Notes: generated by a model not told the origin, from the sequence alone. Positions 1 through 13,754 are shown, numbered from the stretch's first letter. The stretch: 64,000 nt of DNA from Ulva prolifera (GCA_023078555.1 CM041202.1:558001-622000), one strand, 5' to 3'. A program made the numbers and translations.

Positions 1-270
1 CCCCCCCCCCCCTCCCCCGGCTGCCTGTCACCTCCTGGGGCTGTGCGCCCGCCGATGGGCGACGTGTAGCGTCTACTATTCCTGGCATCATGATCCCGTC
101 CTCGAATGACTCTGCCAATGGCAGCGCTCCCTGCCACCCCAAAGCGACTCTATATGTTGCATGCATGTTGCTTACAACCTTAATCACCGTGTTTGCCACA
201 CATGATACATGCATGGCGCCCATGCACAGCCAACCAAGCGCTACACGCCAACGCATGAGTATCCATGCAG

Positions 271-3200
271 GCCGTCAATGTGACGCTCCAGCAGCAGCCG
301 GCGTACCCACCGCCGACCACCCCCCTCCCCCGCTTGCCGCGCCGCGCCGAGGCTGCGGAACGAGAGGACCCTGACATGCTGACGGCTCCTCTCCGCTCCG
401 TCACTCCTGACGTGGCAGCCCCTGCTCCTCGCGGAGACTCGGACAACATGACTGTCTCCCTGCTTGCGACCGCTGTCGCGTGGCTTCTCATTCTGCTCGC
501 ATGCATGTGCTGCGTCGCCATCCGCGAGCGGGTGCTCCGCCGGCGCAGCGAAGCGGCAGGGGCTAAGGGGTCTCCTGCGGATGCGGGCGACGGCGCACTA
601 CCCGGGGAGGCGCAGGCGGGGGGCCACTCGGATGTGTACAGCGCATCTGGCCTCAAGGGCCCCTTCTCAGTGGGTGGCCATGAGGGCAAAACGTGGAAGA
701 GCGAACAACAGTTCAGCACAGAAGTACGCCGCCACCTGCATGTTTGACACACGCGTGTGCGGCTGTACTGCTCTAACCCATGTACACATCGGATCTGTCA
801 GATACTTGTAATTATACGCACGACAACTGCTCGCACTGTGCGGCTAGCTAGGGCGGCATGGGGCAAGTCCCGCATGCATGCCCTCCCAGGCGCCAGAGGG
901 GTTGCAAGTCCAGACACCACGGAGGGCTGAGGGGAATACAGCACGAGCGCCGTTCATGCATGCAGGGCAGCCACCCGGTGAGGGGCTACAGCGTGCCGGA
1001 GGCGGTAGCGACGCGCCTCCCCAGCGGCCAGACGACCATCTCCGGCCTATCGCAGGGGGGGGCTCTGTGCTACGGCGTCAGGCCGGGGGGCTCCGGCGCG
1101 GGGCCGATCGCGCCACCGCCCTCCGGCAGCGCGGCCACGGTCTGCAGCGTGGAGTGGCTTCAGGCGCAGCTCGACCAGGTCAGCAGCACGGCGATCGTGC
1201 TGAACCGGTTCCTGCTGCTCGGCCGGTCCGAGCGCGTGCTTGGTGGTGTGCAGCCCGTTCCTGTGTACAACGTTGCTCATCTCACTTGAATATGTGATAA
1301 AGGCAGGATCGTGCGGAAGCATGTCAGTGTGGAGTGCTTCTGCGTGGACCGCCGCATGCCGGCAGCTGCACCTGTGCTTGACGTGATGCATTCACATGCA
1401 CAGCAGATGCATGGCTAGCACGGCAAACCCTGTCGTGACCTGGAATTGTGGTGCGTTGCGGGACTGTGTTGATGCGATGGGGCCGTATCGCGGTACTATG
1501 CGTTGCCTGCAGTGCTGACCACCTCTCCGACTGCAGCTGTTACCTTGTGGCCACACCGCACAGCGGGTGAAATGCCGATGCCGGTACAGAGGTCCAAATG
1601 CCGTGCAGGGCTGTCGCTAGATGCTGCATGTCGCCGACTGCGTCCTTGTGTCGAGCACAGCGAGCAGAAGGTGCCAGACTCATACTGCTCCACACGTACA
1701 AACGCCCCCGGACCCTCACCTGTGCCGCATTCCTTGCAGGGCAGGCGGTGGTTGCATTCGCCACGTGCACGTACGACCGCAGCGAGTACGCCATCAAGTT
1801 CTTCCACCGCGCCTCCGGCTTTGCCGTCGAGCGCGCGGTGCGCAGCTCCCCCGCGCTGCACGCCATCCTCCCCCCCGCGCCCGTCGTTCACGACCCCGAG
1901 GACGACCCCGCCGGCGAGTCCGACCGCGGCCGCGGCGTGCGCGTGCCATGCATTGTGATGCCGCGGGGGGAGTCCCTCGAGGAGTGGTCGCGCCGCGCGC
2001 GCCCGGACGTCTTCCAGGCTGCTGCTGTGCGCCCCTCTAGCCGCATGCGTGCATGTGCCACCACGTTATTGTGTTGTGCAGACCAAGGCAAGTGACGACA
2101 GAGGCTCAACATCAGGTACACTGCTGATCGTGCTACACCCTGGCGTCGGGTCCCTCTGCGTTACAAAGGACAAAGTCTGAGGGGCCGGCAGCACCGCAGG
2201 GTAATCACACAAGCACAGCAATGCAACCAGACGCTGTCAGGTCCATCTCTATGCATAGCTGGCTTTGGACCTGGGCATGCAGACTCTGTTTTTTTTCCCG
2301 CAGACGTGTGCTGCTTAGTACACAGGCCACCACCTTTGTTACAGGGGCGTAAACACAGATCGGCCATCGTTGTTCACCGCCGGCAGTATGTGCCTGCAGG
2401 TGCTGTCACAGATTGCGGCGCAGCTGCGCGCGCTGCACGCCGCGGGCCTCGTGCACTGCGCCGTGAAGCCCGGGCACATCCTCTTACTCCACCGCGACAA
2501 CCGATGGACGCTCGTGGACTTTGGCGGCGCCGCCGCGGCCGGGAGCGTCATCGCCGTGCCGGCCTCCGCTAGCCACACCGCCCCCGAGGCCGCGGCCGCG
2601 GCCGCCGGCGGCCCGGCCGCTTCGGTGGCGCTCATCGCGTCGCCGGCGATGGATGCGTGGGGCCTGGGGGTTGTCGCGTACGAGGTGCTGACTGGACAGC
2701 GCCTGCTGTCGCCAGAGGTTGATGGTGCCGAGCAGGTGCCCTCTCCTCTCCTCCACTCCGAATCGACTTCTCCAGATTAATAGGCTGCCCATGTTCTTAC
2801 ACTGAGTATGCTTACACAGCGCAAGATGTTGCCGCGAAGCGTGAGAAAAAAAATGCGGAGCCAGCGGCATGCCCGCCCGTGCTGTGAGTATCCAATGGTG
2901 TTCCAATGGTGTTGCCGTCACGTCAGGATGCATCTTTGCGGTGCTGAATATCAAACAGCCCGAGGCGATGTGGCATTGTCCTGATGCGTGCAGCCGAACA
3001 TCCAGCCGCCCACAGGCGTGGCCACTCAGCGGTGCAGGGTGCCTCGGTCTGTGTGCTGTGCTGTGGCTTTCCAACTTCAGCGGCGACAGCACAGCGGGTG
3101 TCATCCTCGGCTCCGTAAGAGCTCCTCCTCCATAACCTTGTTTAATATTCAGGTCGGCATGCTGATGTACCGCCGTTGCACACGATTGCAGCCGCCTTGG

Positions 3201-3505
3201 GCTTGATTCTGGGTGCTTTCTATTGCCGGACGTGTGGCTACCAGCCCTCCGGCGCCATGCATGTTGACATCTGGAGAGCTCACCTCGAGGCCGGAGCGTG
3301 TGTGCAGGTGTACGCGCAGCTGCGGGGCGCCGCGCCGCTGCCGTGGGAGAGCGGCGATCTCGCCCCGGACACCCTCCGGAAGCTCGGCGTCTTCCGGAAG
3401 CCCGTGCTGGGCATGCTGCGGCGCGACCCGGCGCAGCGCGCGACGATGGCTGCCTTCTGCGACGCGTGCCACGGGATCGTCACCGCCCAAACCACAACTG
3501 CGTAG
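271..3505 (+). CDS. Receptor-like kinase family copy 1, 5'-partial, probable pseudokinase
   Basis: Divergent member of the tandem receptor-like kinase family; upstream exons lie before the window. Exons read from splice signals and paralogue alignment: 271-723 (juxtamembrane plus membrane helix, VSLLATAVAWLLILLACMC), 966-1242, 1740-2026 (N-lobe), 2400-2735 (C-lobe), 3308-3505. The intron between 2026 and 2400 is absent from the other copies. The ATP-binding lysine survives (YAIKFF) and DFG survives (LVDFGG), but the catalytic loop reads HCAVKPGH where the others read HRDIKPEN, so the catalytic Asp and the metal-binding Asn are both gone. All frames are open, which suggests a retained inactive kinase rather than random decay. 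Expected at the plasma membrane. Kinase kinship is clear; the exon limits are inferred. Confidence 0.7.
2159..2210 (-). mobile_element. Family A LINE 3'-end fragment
   Basis: On the minus strand this intronic stretch ends with the family A 3' signature (CTTTGTCCTTTGTAACG) preceded by the conserved GGTGCTGCCGGCCCCTC block found at the 3' end of other copies in the window. It is a very short 5'-truncated insertion inside an intron of kinase copy 1. No target duplication was resolved. Confidence 0.5.
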
Positions 3506-5442
3506 CCTCGGCAGCGGCTCTGCCGCATGACGTGGCACGCCTGTGCCGTGTATGTTGCAATCTTCGAGCCCGTGTGAGCCGTGTTGGGTGCCGCAAAACC
3601 AGCATGGACTAGCGTGGAGTGATACTTGAACACCCGTAGGTGTCCGTTGATGCCACTTCACTCGTGCAAACGAGAACAATATATGCTGGGGAGATCAGCC
3701 ATTGCCTTGTCGATCGTTGTTGAGGTAGCCCTTACCTGGCCCGTGCTGGTCTCATGCAGTCATAAGAGTTGGTCAGGTGAAGCCGTGACGTCTGAGGTCG
3801 TGGTGGAAAGCCATCGTGCAGCTGCGCATCAGATGTGTTGCGACGTCAAGCCTAGTCGCGACAGGGGCGCATCGTGGTGGTAGAAACAGCATTCAGAAAG
3901 TGGTAGGTGTTCACATGTATCACTGTGAGTGGGCCTCGAGACCCCAGAGCTACCGCACTGAGGTGAAGAGCCCTGGCCGTCACAAACCCCTGCGCTTCGC
4001 CCACGCTCGGGCTCAGCCTTTCAAATCGGCTTGAGCCACGGCTTGAGCCACCAGCATATCTGGGTTTCTGGCATGCTTTTCCAGCATCGATGCGGCAGGG
4101 CCCCGGGAGCTCAATGCGTAGCTGCGGCTTGCGGCCGGCCTCGACTCTTGCGGCTATTGCCTCCTGTGGCCACCATGCTGCACGCTGTGGCCACTCGGCT
4201 TCCGCGGCATGTGCGCAGTAGATGCAGCCAGGCATGCGATCTGGTGGAGGGGGGCGGCGTCCGTGCGGCTCTATTGGCTGGGGCGCTCGGCCTTGCGCTT
4301 TGTTGTTCTTGTGGCGAGAAGTAGTAGAAAAGATGCGAGCCGGGGGCCTCGGAGAGGCTGACCTGGTGGTGGCTGTTGTCGAACTGCCCATGAGGCCTGT
4401 GTCTGCAGGTGGTGTCCATAGACTGGCACACAGTACTACTATAGTATGCACTTCGGGCTTTGTCCAGGGCGGCCCGGTAGCTGATCTCAGATTAGGTATT
4501 GGCCTTTTCACAGTGGCAATCAGTGAGTTTGTCGAGCCACTTCATGGCCTGCACCTGTGGTGTTTGCGCCAGTCGCTTGCATCACAGCTCCGTGGTGGCT
4601 GCTCCGGAGGCTGGCTCACATGCATGCTGCCAGGCTGCGTGACTGCCTCAGTCCTTGCAACTCAGTACATTACAGAACAGTGAATAGGAATAGACGAACA
4701 CAGTACAGGAATGTAGTCCAGATCAGCCTTGCAACACAGTAAGTTGTGGCACATGTGCCACACTTAACACGCCTCGGCGCTGCCTGATCCTGATGCTCCA
4801 TAAACAGAATGAATTGTGAACTGTGGTCCAACGCCAACTCATGCACGGCCACATTTTGACTTCATCTTGCTGTCGTTGCGTCCGATGTGTTGTGCTCTGT
4901 TGAGGAGCCAGTGCGTAGTGCGCAGGTGCATATCTCGCGGTGTCTGCCACCAACCTCGCATGCAACGCAAGATTTGGCCGTCAGCATTGCACAGGATCGG
5001 GCCACGCGCGCCGCTGCAGCAACACTCTGCTGCAAGATTGTGCGTCTCCGCCCACCTCAACCAGGCGCAGCTGCAACCTGCCCAGGCCAGGTCGTTTCGT
5101 GACATACCGCCAGAGCGCGCTGCAGCACCAGGTAGCTAAACTGCCACATCTTGAGCTCAGCAAGTTGATGCTGATACTCAACACATATGCATTTGCTGCC
5201 TCTCCGCATTTCTTCTTGCAACACAAAGCCGGTATGCGCATTGCGGATGCAAAGTCCGACTCTTTGGCACGTACCGCGAGCTGAACAAGACGTACATATT
5301 GCAGCCAGGCCGTATTTGATGCGCAAGCTTACTTATATTTGCACGCCGCTTTTAGCTTGTTTTGATGTCTCGCCTTGCGTCTGCGCTTCAGCTTCGCGAT
5401 ACCCGTTGACCTGTCCACTCCGAGAGCGTGCCCCCGGACACC
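3506..5442. other. Intergenic spacer between kinase copies 1 and 2
   Basis: No convincing gene. Open frames here are short and lack splice or domain support. The segment at about 4880-5300 is clearly similar to about 13340-13760 upstream of copy 3 (shared blocks include GTGCGTAGTGCGCAGGTGCA and AGGCGCAGCTGCAACCTGCC), so it is part of the duplicated unit just 5' of the signal-peptide exon. It may contain the promoter, but no TATA-like element was identified. Confidence 0.5.
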
Positions 5443-8400
5443 ATGTCGCCCCAGAACAACATATCGCTACAGTTTAGCAGCATAGCGGTATTCTACTTGC
5501 AGATTTGGGCACATGGAGCTGTAGCCACCCACAGCAGGGAGGATGGGTCTCCTCGCAGGCTGGACCAGGTCAGCGTTCTCATCTTCAATGCTATTAATTG
5601 TTTGGAGGCAAACTTTGCCATCGTGCACTGCCAGCACCTATAGTATAGTCAAGCTGTACTCAGGCTGCGTCTAACTTTGCGTGACCCGGCTGTCCAAGAC
5701 ACGATGCGTATGCAGCTGGTATGTTACCACGCTGGTATGTGAACTAAAGTAAACCCGATTTTACTGAGCTGTATCCTATCGGACATTGACAACGCCGAGT
5801 TAACGGGACCACATATGCCGATGGGAATGTTACATGTACACACCCTCGACCAGCGCTGGTCGCTCGATCACTCGGCCCGCACGCACGTGGGACCATGCAT
5901 GGGGACGGTCTGGGCACCGGTGCCGTATCGTCCCTGGTGCGATGCACCACGGGCCGGCTGGGCTGTGTGGCAGTCTGCCAGGCTGGCAGGGTGCGCTGTA
6001 TGGGGCTGGGGCGGCCCCCGGCAGTCGGGCGGCTCGGACAGGTGGCCTCGGGCGGCGCTTTGTCGGGCGCGGCTCTGTCGTGCGGGGACAGGTGTTGTGG
6101 TGTGGGGTGCTGTGTGGGTCAGTGTGGGGCGGTGTGTGTCTCTTTGGGTGCGTGTGGGTGTGGCTGTGGGTGTGTAACAGTCTGAGGTTCTGGGCGCGAC
6201 GTCGATTTCTGGGTGCGTGGTGGGTTCTGTGTGTGTTGCGTGGGTGTCTGGGCTTGTGCTGGCTCTGCTGGCCTCTTTCGCGGTGCTGCCGCCTCGCCGC
6301 ATGTATCCTTTTAACACACAGGGGCGCTGAAACGCACTGCCGTAGAGACACAGTGAGTTATGTCTAAGCACGCAGCAGTCGTGCCAGCTGGATCTCTTTT
6401 TTTTGGGCAGAGCAACGTTATGTGCGCAGAGGTGCTGGTTTCAGCGATGAGTGCCTTCCAAGTCTGTCGTCCCTGATCTAGCTTCCGAAAACCAGTCAAT
6501 CTAGTGTACATTTAAAAAATCAACACGGAGGCACCACATGTTTTGAGACATTCATCAACACGAACTTTGAGACCCCCTCCCCCGTTGTGGACATGGTGTG
6601 GCAAAGCCTCTCACACCCTCGTCTAAAGGATGCAGCATAGTAGATCCAGATATGCTTTGTATTACGTCACAGTCCGCCCGTGTAGTGCGCAGCCTCACGA
6701 TTCGCGAGGACCGATGCAGCCTGAGGGGCCGTGCAGCATGCTGGGTGTCAGCATAGACGGTGATGTGCTGGTGGTGGTGCACAGGGACCGGGCCTGCACG
6801 ATATCAAATGATGATGCTGGGGTGACCAGCACCACTGGTGGCATACACGTGTTGCAGTACGTGCACACACTGTTTTTTTTTTTTTGGGCGTGGTGGGTGT
6901 TGCGTGCGTGGGTGTCTCTGTGTTTGCTTCGTCTGTTTGCTTCTTTCGCGGTGCTGCCCGCCTTGCTGCCTTTGTCCTTGTAACACACTGTTGTGCATAC
7001 ACTGGCAGCGCAGCGGGCGGGCTTGCTAACGAGTGTGATGTCCGAAATTATGTCTTCCGGAAGACATCCGGGTCCAAATCAAGTTGTAACGGGACTATGT
7101 TTGTATGGCCTTCCGCCACGCTCTTGCAGCCATGAGCACATGCCATGAGCACTTGCAGCCATGATCACTGGCATCCACAGCGCTATGGGAGATCAACACA
7201 GCAGATCCTCTGTGGACCTAGAGACACGTATACGTAGCACAAGTTCGTTGCGGTCACAGGAATGTAGTATGCATGCAGGGTGGGCGCCACTTCGCCGCAG
7301 CGCGCCAACTGCAAGACATCGATGCGGCAGTCTCTGTATTTACGCCGAGGGAGCTGGAGGCCGCAATCCTTCAAGGCAGGCGCCACATCGTCGTCACGGG
7401 GCACCTGGACATGACCTCCATGCCGCTGCGCCCCACTAGCACGTGCCCAGACGGCTGCGAGAGCCCCCTCCCGCTGATCCAAGATGCCCTGTCCATAAGG
7501 GTGTGTGCTTTTCTGCGTTCACAGCTGCAGCAATCGTGGCATTCCTGGGCATAGGCATGCTTGTGCCGATGCTACAGTGTGCACACGTTGCTGCAGGGAT
7601 GTGCGATGGCTGTTCCGATGGAGCACCATGCAATGTGTTGACAGCCCACTGGGCAATTGTTTCGGGCTGGCTAATCTGCATGGAAAAAAGTGGTGCCAAT
7701 GTTGTATATGAATCTGTTGCCATGATTCGAACGCAGTGCTGATCAACGGCTAGCCACTCAGAGTGGTGTAAGAGCTCCCCCGTCAATCGCCAATGCAGCA
7801 CCATGGCAACATATGAATGCGATCATACCTTTGTTGCTGGTATGTGCACGTATCTATGCATGAGAGGGGGTGGAGTGGCGTGACAATGAATGTGCAACCT
7901 CTTTGGCCCTTTCCTTCGAAGAATTCTAGCCAGGAAAACATGATCACGCTGTGATTTACAAGTGCGTAAGTAGCAGTATTGTATTATGCAATATTGTGAT
8001 AATAAACACAAATATGTGTGTGCAGGGGGAGTGTGCCGGCCCTCCCGACAAGTTTGACACAGCCGCCCTGGACAGCACCCCCGGCGCCGCCGAGATGCTG
8101 CCGTTCCGGGACCGCCAGTGCCTCATCATGACACATGCAGACCTCCTCCCCATTGCATCCCACCGGTGCGCCTCATGTCATCAATGCATGTTATGGATGC
8201 AGGCTCCCCTGATGCGGGGCGTAGCCGTCAATTCAACGAGGGCAGTTAGCTGTGTGCATACCATATAGCGACCCTTCCGGACAATCGACAGATGTCTGGT
8301 CACCGTTTGTTCAGTTTGACACCCCACAAATGTCACCAGACGTCGGAAGGATGAGGAAAGCACATGCATGGGTGACCACTGGCAGCAGAGCTCGCGCATG

Positions 8401-11400
8401 CTCCGCTGCAGAGTACTCGTGGGGGGAAGGATCACTTCACGAAGTGTGCTACCGCAGAGTGAACGATTCACTTCAAGTGAATCGCTTGTAAGCATAGGTT
8501 GTGGGGGGCATTTGTGTTTCCAGCTGCGTGGCGAGATGCATATGCATGCACCCGGGCCCTCGGCACCATCGCCCGCATCACCCTGCTGGCGCCGACAGAA
8601 GGCTGCACTGTAGGATATGGCTGGATAACCTGTATTTGCGGGCGGTGTACCACAACGTGCCGGTCGACCGGGAGTACCACTTTATCGCACTGGCGTCGTT
8701 CCCGCCGTTGAAGTGGCCGCTGACAGGTGAGGGGAGGCGCTACATCACCCGCTCGACGTTCCAAGGCGACGGCCTCGGGCCGACCGTTGGTGTCTGGACA
8801 GATGAACGCACATACATTGAGAGTGCGCTCGACAGATGCTTTTGGTATTCCATGGCCGGATAACAATAGGCTGGTTAGAGAGGGCATGTCTGTGCCCTGT
8901 ATGCCTCTAGACCGCTGTTAGAGTGGGTGCTTTTTTGAACAGTACCCCAACGGCATCTCAGGCATTTCTCTGAAAGTCAAAGCTCTCACCGAAGCGACCA
9001 TGATGAGTCTGGCGTATCAGCCTCAACCTCGAACACCCCGCACAGTCCCACAGCCACGTATACGCATAGCACAACGTAGTGCCCATCTGCATTTCAATTG
9101 TGTTGTGCTGCAGACTGCACATTCAGCAACCTCGGCGGCGACGGCTCAGCCAGTGCAGCATGCGCCGACTGCACCGGAAACGTCAACGCCGCTGCCCCCG
9201 TACACATAGCCACCTCCACATTCTTTGACCCCATGCGGGCCGAGCTCACCAGCTACATTCGCACCTGGGGAAACGGCAGCGTCCTCCTCACTGGCTGCAC
9301 CTTCGCGGATCCCCCAGATATCTCCCACCCGCTGTTCTATGCGCGGGAGAATGGCACGATCTACTCAGATGACACGACAACCCGCGTGCGCACCGACAAC
9401 GGGCCGACGGTCACAGCGAGCCCAGTCGCCGATGCGCCGGAGCTCCCGCCAGACTCAAACAAAAGCTTCCTGCAGCGGAGCGACCCGTGGTTCGTGGACA
9501 TGCTGGACGTGCGCCCCCCTTCCGCTGCTGTCTAAAGCCACGCATGGTCGGCAAGGCAGGCGCTCTATGGCCGCATGGCAATATCAGTTGATGTATATAT
9601 ACGCTTTCTACCGCTGCCGCACGTAGGCGGCCTGCGTCTTGATGGTGCCGTCCTGTTGCCCTTGCCCCCTTCTCCCGCCCGCTGTACGTACTATGCGCGG
9701 GACTTCAATAATCATGGCGTGCAGCGTCAGCATTGAAGCAGACACCCCATACAGGCGGGAGGCTCTACAAATCATGCACATGTACAGTTGCCTGGCACGG
9801 CCTTGCCAACAGTGTAGGCGGTGCTGATTTCCCTTCTGCATGTGAGCATTCAGCCGTGATGCACGGACAACGCTCTGATCTCAGATCCAGCGCTCCCAAA
9901 TCCTGAACAGTCACGGTGCCTGCCTAGCAGTGTTTGGTCGTCGGGCCGGATGTCATCCAACAATTCCAATTACTCAGGTCTAATTTTGGGATGGGAGCCA
10001 CGGGAATGCATATGCTGCATGGCCACCCACATTGCTGCCCAGTCAGCTGCGAGCCGGCTGCAGAGTCAAGGCGAGACACTCCCAGAAATGCCAGCTTACC
10101 AGGTACCACTGCAGTCCGTGCGACTGATAGATGCGGGAGATAGACAGTGGGGAGGTAGTGAGGCGCCTCTCACTGCCGATCCACTCTTCGAACTGCCACC
10201 TGATATGAACTTGGCACCCTCTGCGGGAGGTGGCACAGCATCTGGGATGCCAGTGTCGGCCACCCTCGCCATTGCCATTCCAGTCGCCCTCCTGCTGCTC
10301 GTCTTTTCCACCGTGGCCCTCATCATGTGGCGGCAGCGGCGGCGGCGGTCGAGGCAAGGCGCAGCTTCAAACTTTGAGGAGAGAGCGCTGGTGGCCGGCA
10401 GCTCCGTCCGCCCTAGCATTAGCGCTGCCGAAGGTGAGCATTCCGTGACAGCAGATGTGGTGGCCCAGCCCGGCGTGCGATATCCATGGATTGAGCAGAC
10501 CTCGCTCAAACAGGTGCGACTTCCATCATGGTATGATACGAGTACTTCCGGGGAGCTCGGCGCCAACATGGTACCGGTGACCTGATCATCCAACAATGAT
10601 GCTTCGAATACTCTGTGGTGACGGTGTTGCCATTAAAAACCAGTGTCAACATGGGCACTCCACTGCTGCAGTCTCCCTCTCGCCACGCGACTTCTAGCGG
10701 CACACGCATGTGCCCAGTTGAGCTGAGCACGTACTGGGCAACCACGGTCGATTTTGATGGCCCGCTACCGACAGGTGCCGCGCCGGCTGGCAGTAGACTG
10801 GACTTCCTGCATGCGCAACTCAACAGCATCGGCGGTGACATGGAGGTGCTTGATCGGTATCATCTCCTCGGCCCGTCGCAGCGTCGCCAGGGCGGTGCGG
10901 CTGCTACTCTATAGATTAACCCGACTGGATGTTCACGTACCTAAACGTTTTGCATGACGCCGTGTTCTGCCATGTGCAAGTTATCATCACACCCAGGAAC
11001 TGACTCCGCCACCCTCGCCATGATGCAATCTCAGTGAAATATTTAATATTACATGCAATCTCCATGAATGTCAGGCCCCGGTCGGGTCCACGTGGCCTCG
11101 CACACAAGCCAGATCAGATGTTTGGATGTGTAACACCTTGTCAAGACATGAGGTGCGGTGTATAGTATTTTTTTTCTGTTCTGAGTCTCTCTTTGTGTGA
11201 CATTTGCACAAGTCCCCAAACATCCCCCCCCCCCCCGACATCGCCATGGCACAAGCACATGCATAGCCAGTAGTCAAGGCTGCTAGGATATGTAACAGCA
11301 CTCAATCTTGAGCCTGCAGGGCAGGGCGTCGTGGCCTTTGCGCGGGGAGTGCACGACGACCTCGGATACGCAATAAAGTTCTTCATCGACCGCGCATCCT

Positions 11401-12552
11401 TCCTCGCGGAGCGCGACATGTATCGCAGCGCCACCCTCGGCAACCTCCTGCCGCAGATCCATGCCGAGTACGACCCCGAGGCAACTCCCAGAGCCCTCAT
11501 GGACGGCGCCGGCCACCCGCTGCCACCATGCATTGTGATGGAGCGGGGGGAGGGCCTGCCGGACTGGTCAAAGCGCGCCAAGCCTGACGTCTTCCAGTCT
11601 GTTGCTGTGCTGGCGCATGTGGCGACACGGCTGCGCGACATGCATGAGGGCGGCTACGTGCACCGCGACATCAAGCCCGAGAACCTGATGTTCCTGCCGC
11701 GCGAGAACCGGTGGACGGTGATCGATTTCGGATGCACTGTTGCGGCCGGGGATGTCGCGCCGCTGGCCTATACTTTGGTGTATGCGTCGCCCGAGACTGC
11801 AGCGGCGGTGGCGGCCGGTGCAAAGACGATTGTGGTGGACCCGGCGGCGGACGCGTGGGCGCTGGGGGTGGTGGCGTTTGAGCTGCTGACTGGGCAGTCA
11901 GCGTTCAACCTCGTCACCGAAGGCCGCGACTCGGTGCGTTACTGCTGACCGATGCCGCTACACGATGACGCACTTCCACATGCACACGTGGGGCGCCCCA
12001 AGGTGTGGCATGTGGCTGTCCCAGCCTGCATCTGGGCATTGTGGAAGAACAAGTCCCACAGATATTTGTGCATCTAATGTGCATCTCTTCACCGCGGCAG
12101 ATCGAGCTCACAACTGCAAGTACTGGACAAGGCCTGAATGGTCACGGAGTTCTGTGACCCAAACTACACACGCATGCATGGTAATGACAACTGGCCTTTG
12201 ACTTCATGACAGTTCCCCCACCGTACGTGCTTACGTGCTTCCTTTTGCTGCGCTACAAACAGGCTAGCCTAGTACACATGCACACGCACTCATGATCATA
12301 CACTAATACCATAATTATACCTGGACACATCCATGTGTACAGGTGCTGGGGAAGCTGCTGGGGCAGGGGGAGCTGGCGTGGGAGGGTGAGCTGGCAGAGC
12401 GCAACCCGGTTGCGCGGCGGCGGCTGGGGCTGTTTCGCGAGCCGGTGCTGTCGCTGCTGCGGCGCGACCCCGCGCAGCGCGCCACACTCGCCGACTTCTG
12501 CCGCACCGTCAACACCGTCTTCTCCTCCCCCACCACCGTCGAGCAGCCGTGA
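5443..12552 (+). CDS. Beta-helix receptor-like protein kinase, copy 2 (complete)
   Basis: Best-preserved family member. Nine exons with consistent phases: 5443-5568, 7279-7500, 8026-8165, 8614-8822, 9114-9508, 10064-10513, 10672-10894, 11320-11933, 12343-12552, giving about 862 residues. Exon 1 encodes a hydrophobic signal peptide. Exons 2-5 (about residues 43-364) look like a right-handed beta-helix ectodomain, with repeated short strands and small Cys motifs (CPDGCE, NCTF, GCTF). Exon 6 holds a single membrane helix (about 425-450) followed by a basic stop-transfer segment. The kinase domain (about 575-862) has Lys608 in YAIKFF, HRD at 703-705 and DFG at 724-726. An active Ser/Thr-type kinase at the cell surface is inferred; the ligand is unknown. 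The fold of the ectodomain is inferred from pattern only. Intron 1 carries two LINE fragments. Confidence 0.8.
5890..6315 (+). mobile_element. Family A LINE 3'UTR fragment in copy 2 intron 1
   Basis: The stretch matches the 3' untranslated part of the truncated family A copy at 22708-23777 read on its minus strand, including GGCGGCCCCCGGCAGTCGGG-like and CTTTCGCGGTGCTGCC blocks, and ends in CCTTTTAACACAC. It is a 5'-truncated, non-coding insertion. The left boundary is approximate and no target duplication was resolved. Confidence 0.6.
6875..6982 (+). mobile_element. Very short family A LINE insertion with target duplication
   Basis: Only the last 108 bp of a family A element, ending TTTGTCCTTGTA. 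It is flanked by a 10-bp direct repeat ACACACTGTT (6865-6874 and 6983-6992), the expected target-site duplication. The target site is itself AC-rich, like other family A sites in the window. It lies in intron 1 of kinase copy 2. Confidence 0.75.
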
Positions 12553-12679
12553 ACCGCAGCTGCAGTGCAGTCCGTGCTTCTTGGGCGGCCGGAAGGTCCC
12601 CGCCGGCTGCGGCGGCCAAGCCAGCAAGCTTGGACCGCCTCGGCCACGCGGACGGCGGGGTTGTTCCGTCACGAATTGT

Positions 12680-12935
12680 TGAATTCCATGAGTGGCCCTG
12701 GGTATGCGTGATTGGGATCAGTGGGTCTGGGGGTGAGTGGGCGTGCGCGTGCGTGTGCGCATCCGCGCGCTGGCGTGACATGTGCGGCCGTCGTGCTGTG
12801 CTGTGCTGGGCAGCCATGGCCGGGTCCGGTGTGGGTCTGCAGTTGGTACTGCCGGTGGCGTTGGTGTGCTTTCCAAGCGTGTGCGTTGCCCTGGCAGTGC
12901 TGCAGGCCTCTCTGTCTTTGTCCGTGAACCACACA
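12680..12935 (+). mobile_element. Degenerate family A-like 3'UTR remnant
   Basis: GT-rich sequence downstream of kinase copy 2 that ends CTCTGTCTTTGTCCGTGAAC and is followed by ACACAC, resembling the family A 3' end (CTTTGTCCTTGTAACACAC) with several changes. Probably an old 5'-truncated copy. Boundaries are approximate. Confidence 0.35.
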
Positions 12936-13754
12936 CGTGTGAGTACCCACCCACACCAGCATGCACGCACTCCCCACAGTATACCCACCCCCGCACTTAT
13001 GGGGTGTGGTTTAAACCCCACTGCACGCGTGGCCGCTCTGGTGGTGCCAGACACTAGCTTAAACACACGGGCACCACCACCTGGCCACCGCCGGCCGCAA
13101 TGCGACGTGGATGTGTGTGATCGTTCCTGGTTGTGGACGGGGCGATGCTGTCCGCCTGCGTACCTGCCTCCAAGTCAGTCCTTGCGACGCAATAGGTTGT
13201 GGTGAAGGGACTATACACACTTGCTATATATACCACGCCACCTGGGCGCTGACTGTCGCTCAACAAATTGCAGTAACTGTAAGATGTGATCCAACGCTCC
13301 TTATATACAGCCACTTCTTTCTTGTTTTTGTTGGCCGTTGTTGCGCCTGGTGTGTTGTGCTCTGATGTGATTGATCAATGAAGAGCTAGCTCTAGTGCGT
13401 AGTGCGCAGGTGCATAACTCGCGGTGTCTGCCACCGGCCTCGCATACAATACAAGATCTGCCGTCAGCAGTGCACAGGACCAGGCTATGCGCGCCGGTTC
13501 AGTAAACCCACGCTGCAAGATTGTTTTGCCCCGCCCACCTGAACCAGGCGCAGCTGCAACCTGCCCAGGCCAGGTCACCTCGTCACACAGCGAGTTACAC
13601 AGCGCCATAGCGCACTGCAGCTACATGGCCACATCCTGAGCTCAGAGTGTTGATGCTGGAATGAGCTGAAATGATTGGTGCTTGCTTCCTACCTCTCCGC
13701 ATTCGAACTTGCAACACGAAGGCAGCTGCATTGTGCGATTGCGGACGAGATACC

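Noticed and set aside
180-752. 190-residue minus-strand frame at the window start
   Set aside because: Opposite-strand shadow of the membrane-helix exon of kinase copy 1.
3852-4683. Open frames on both strands between kinase copies 1 and 2
   Set aside because: No splice-consistent extension, no domain, no paralogous counterpart.
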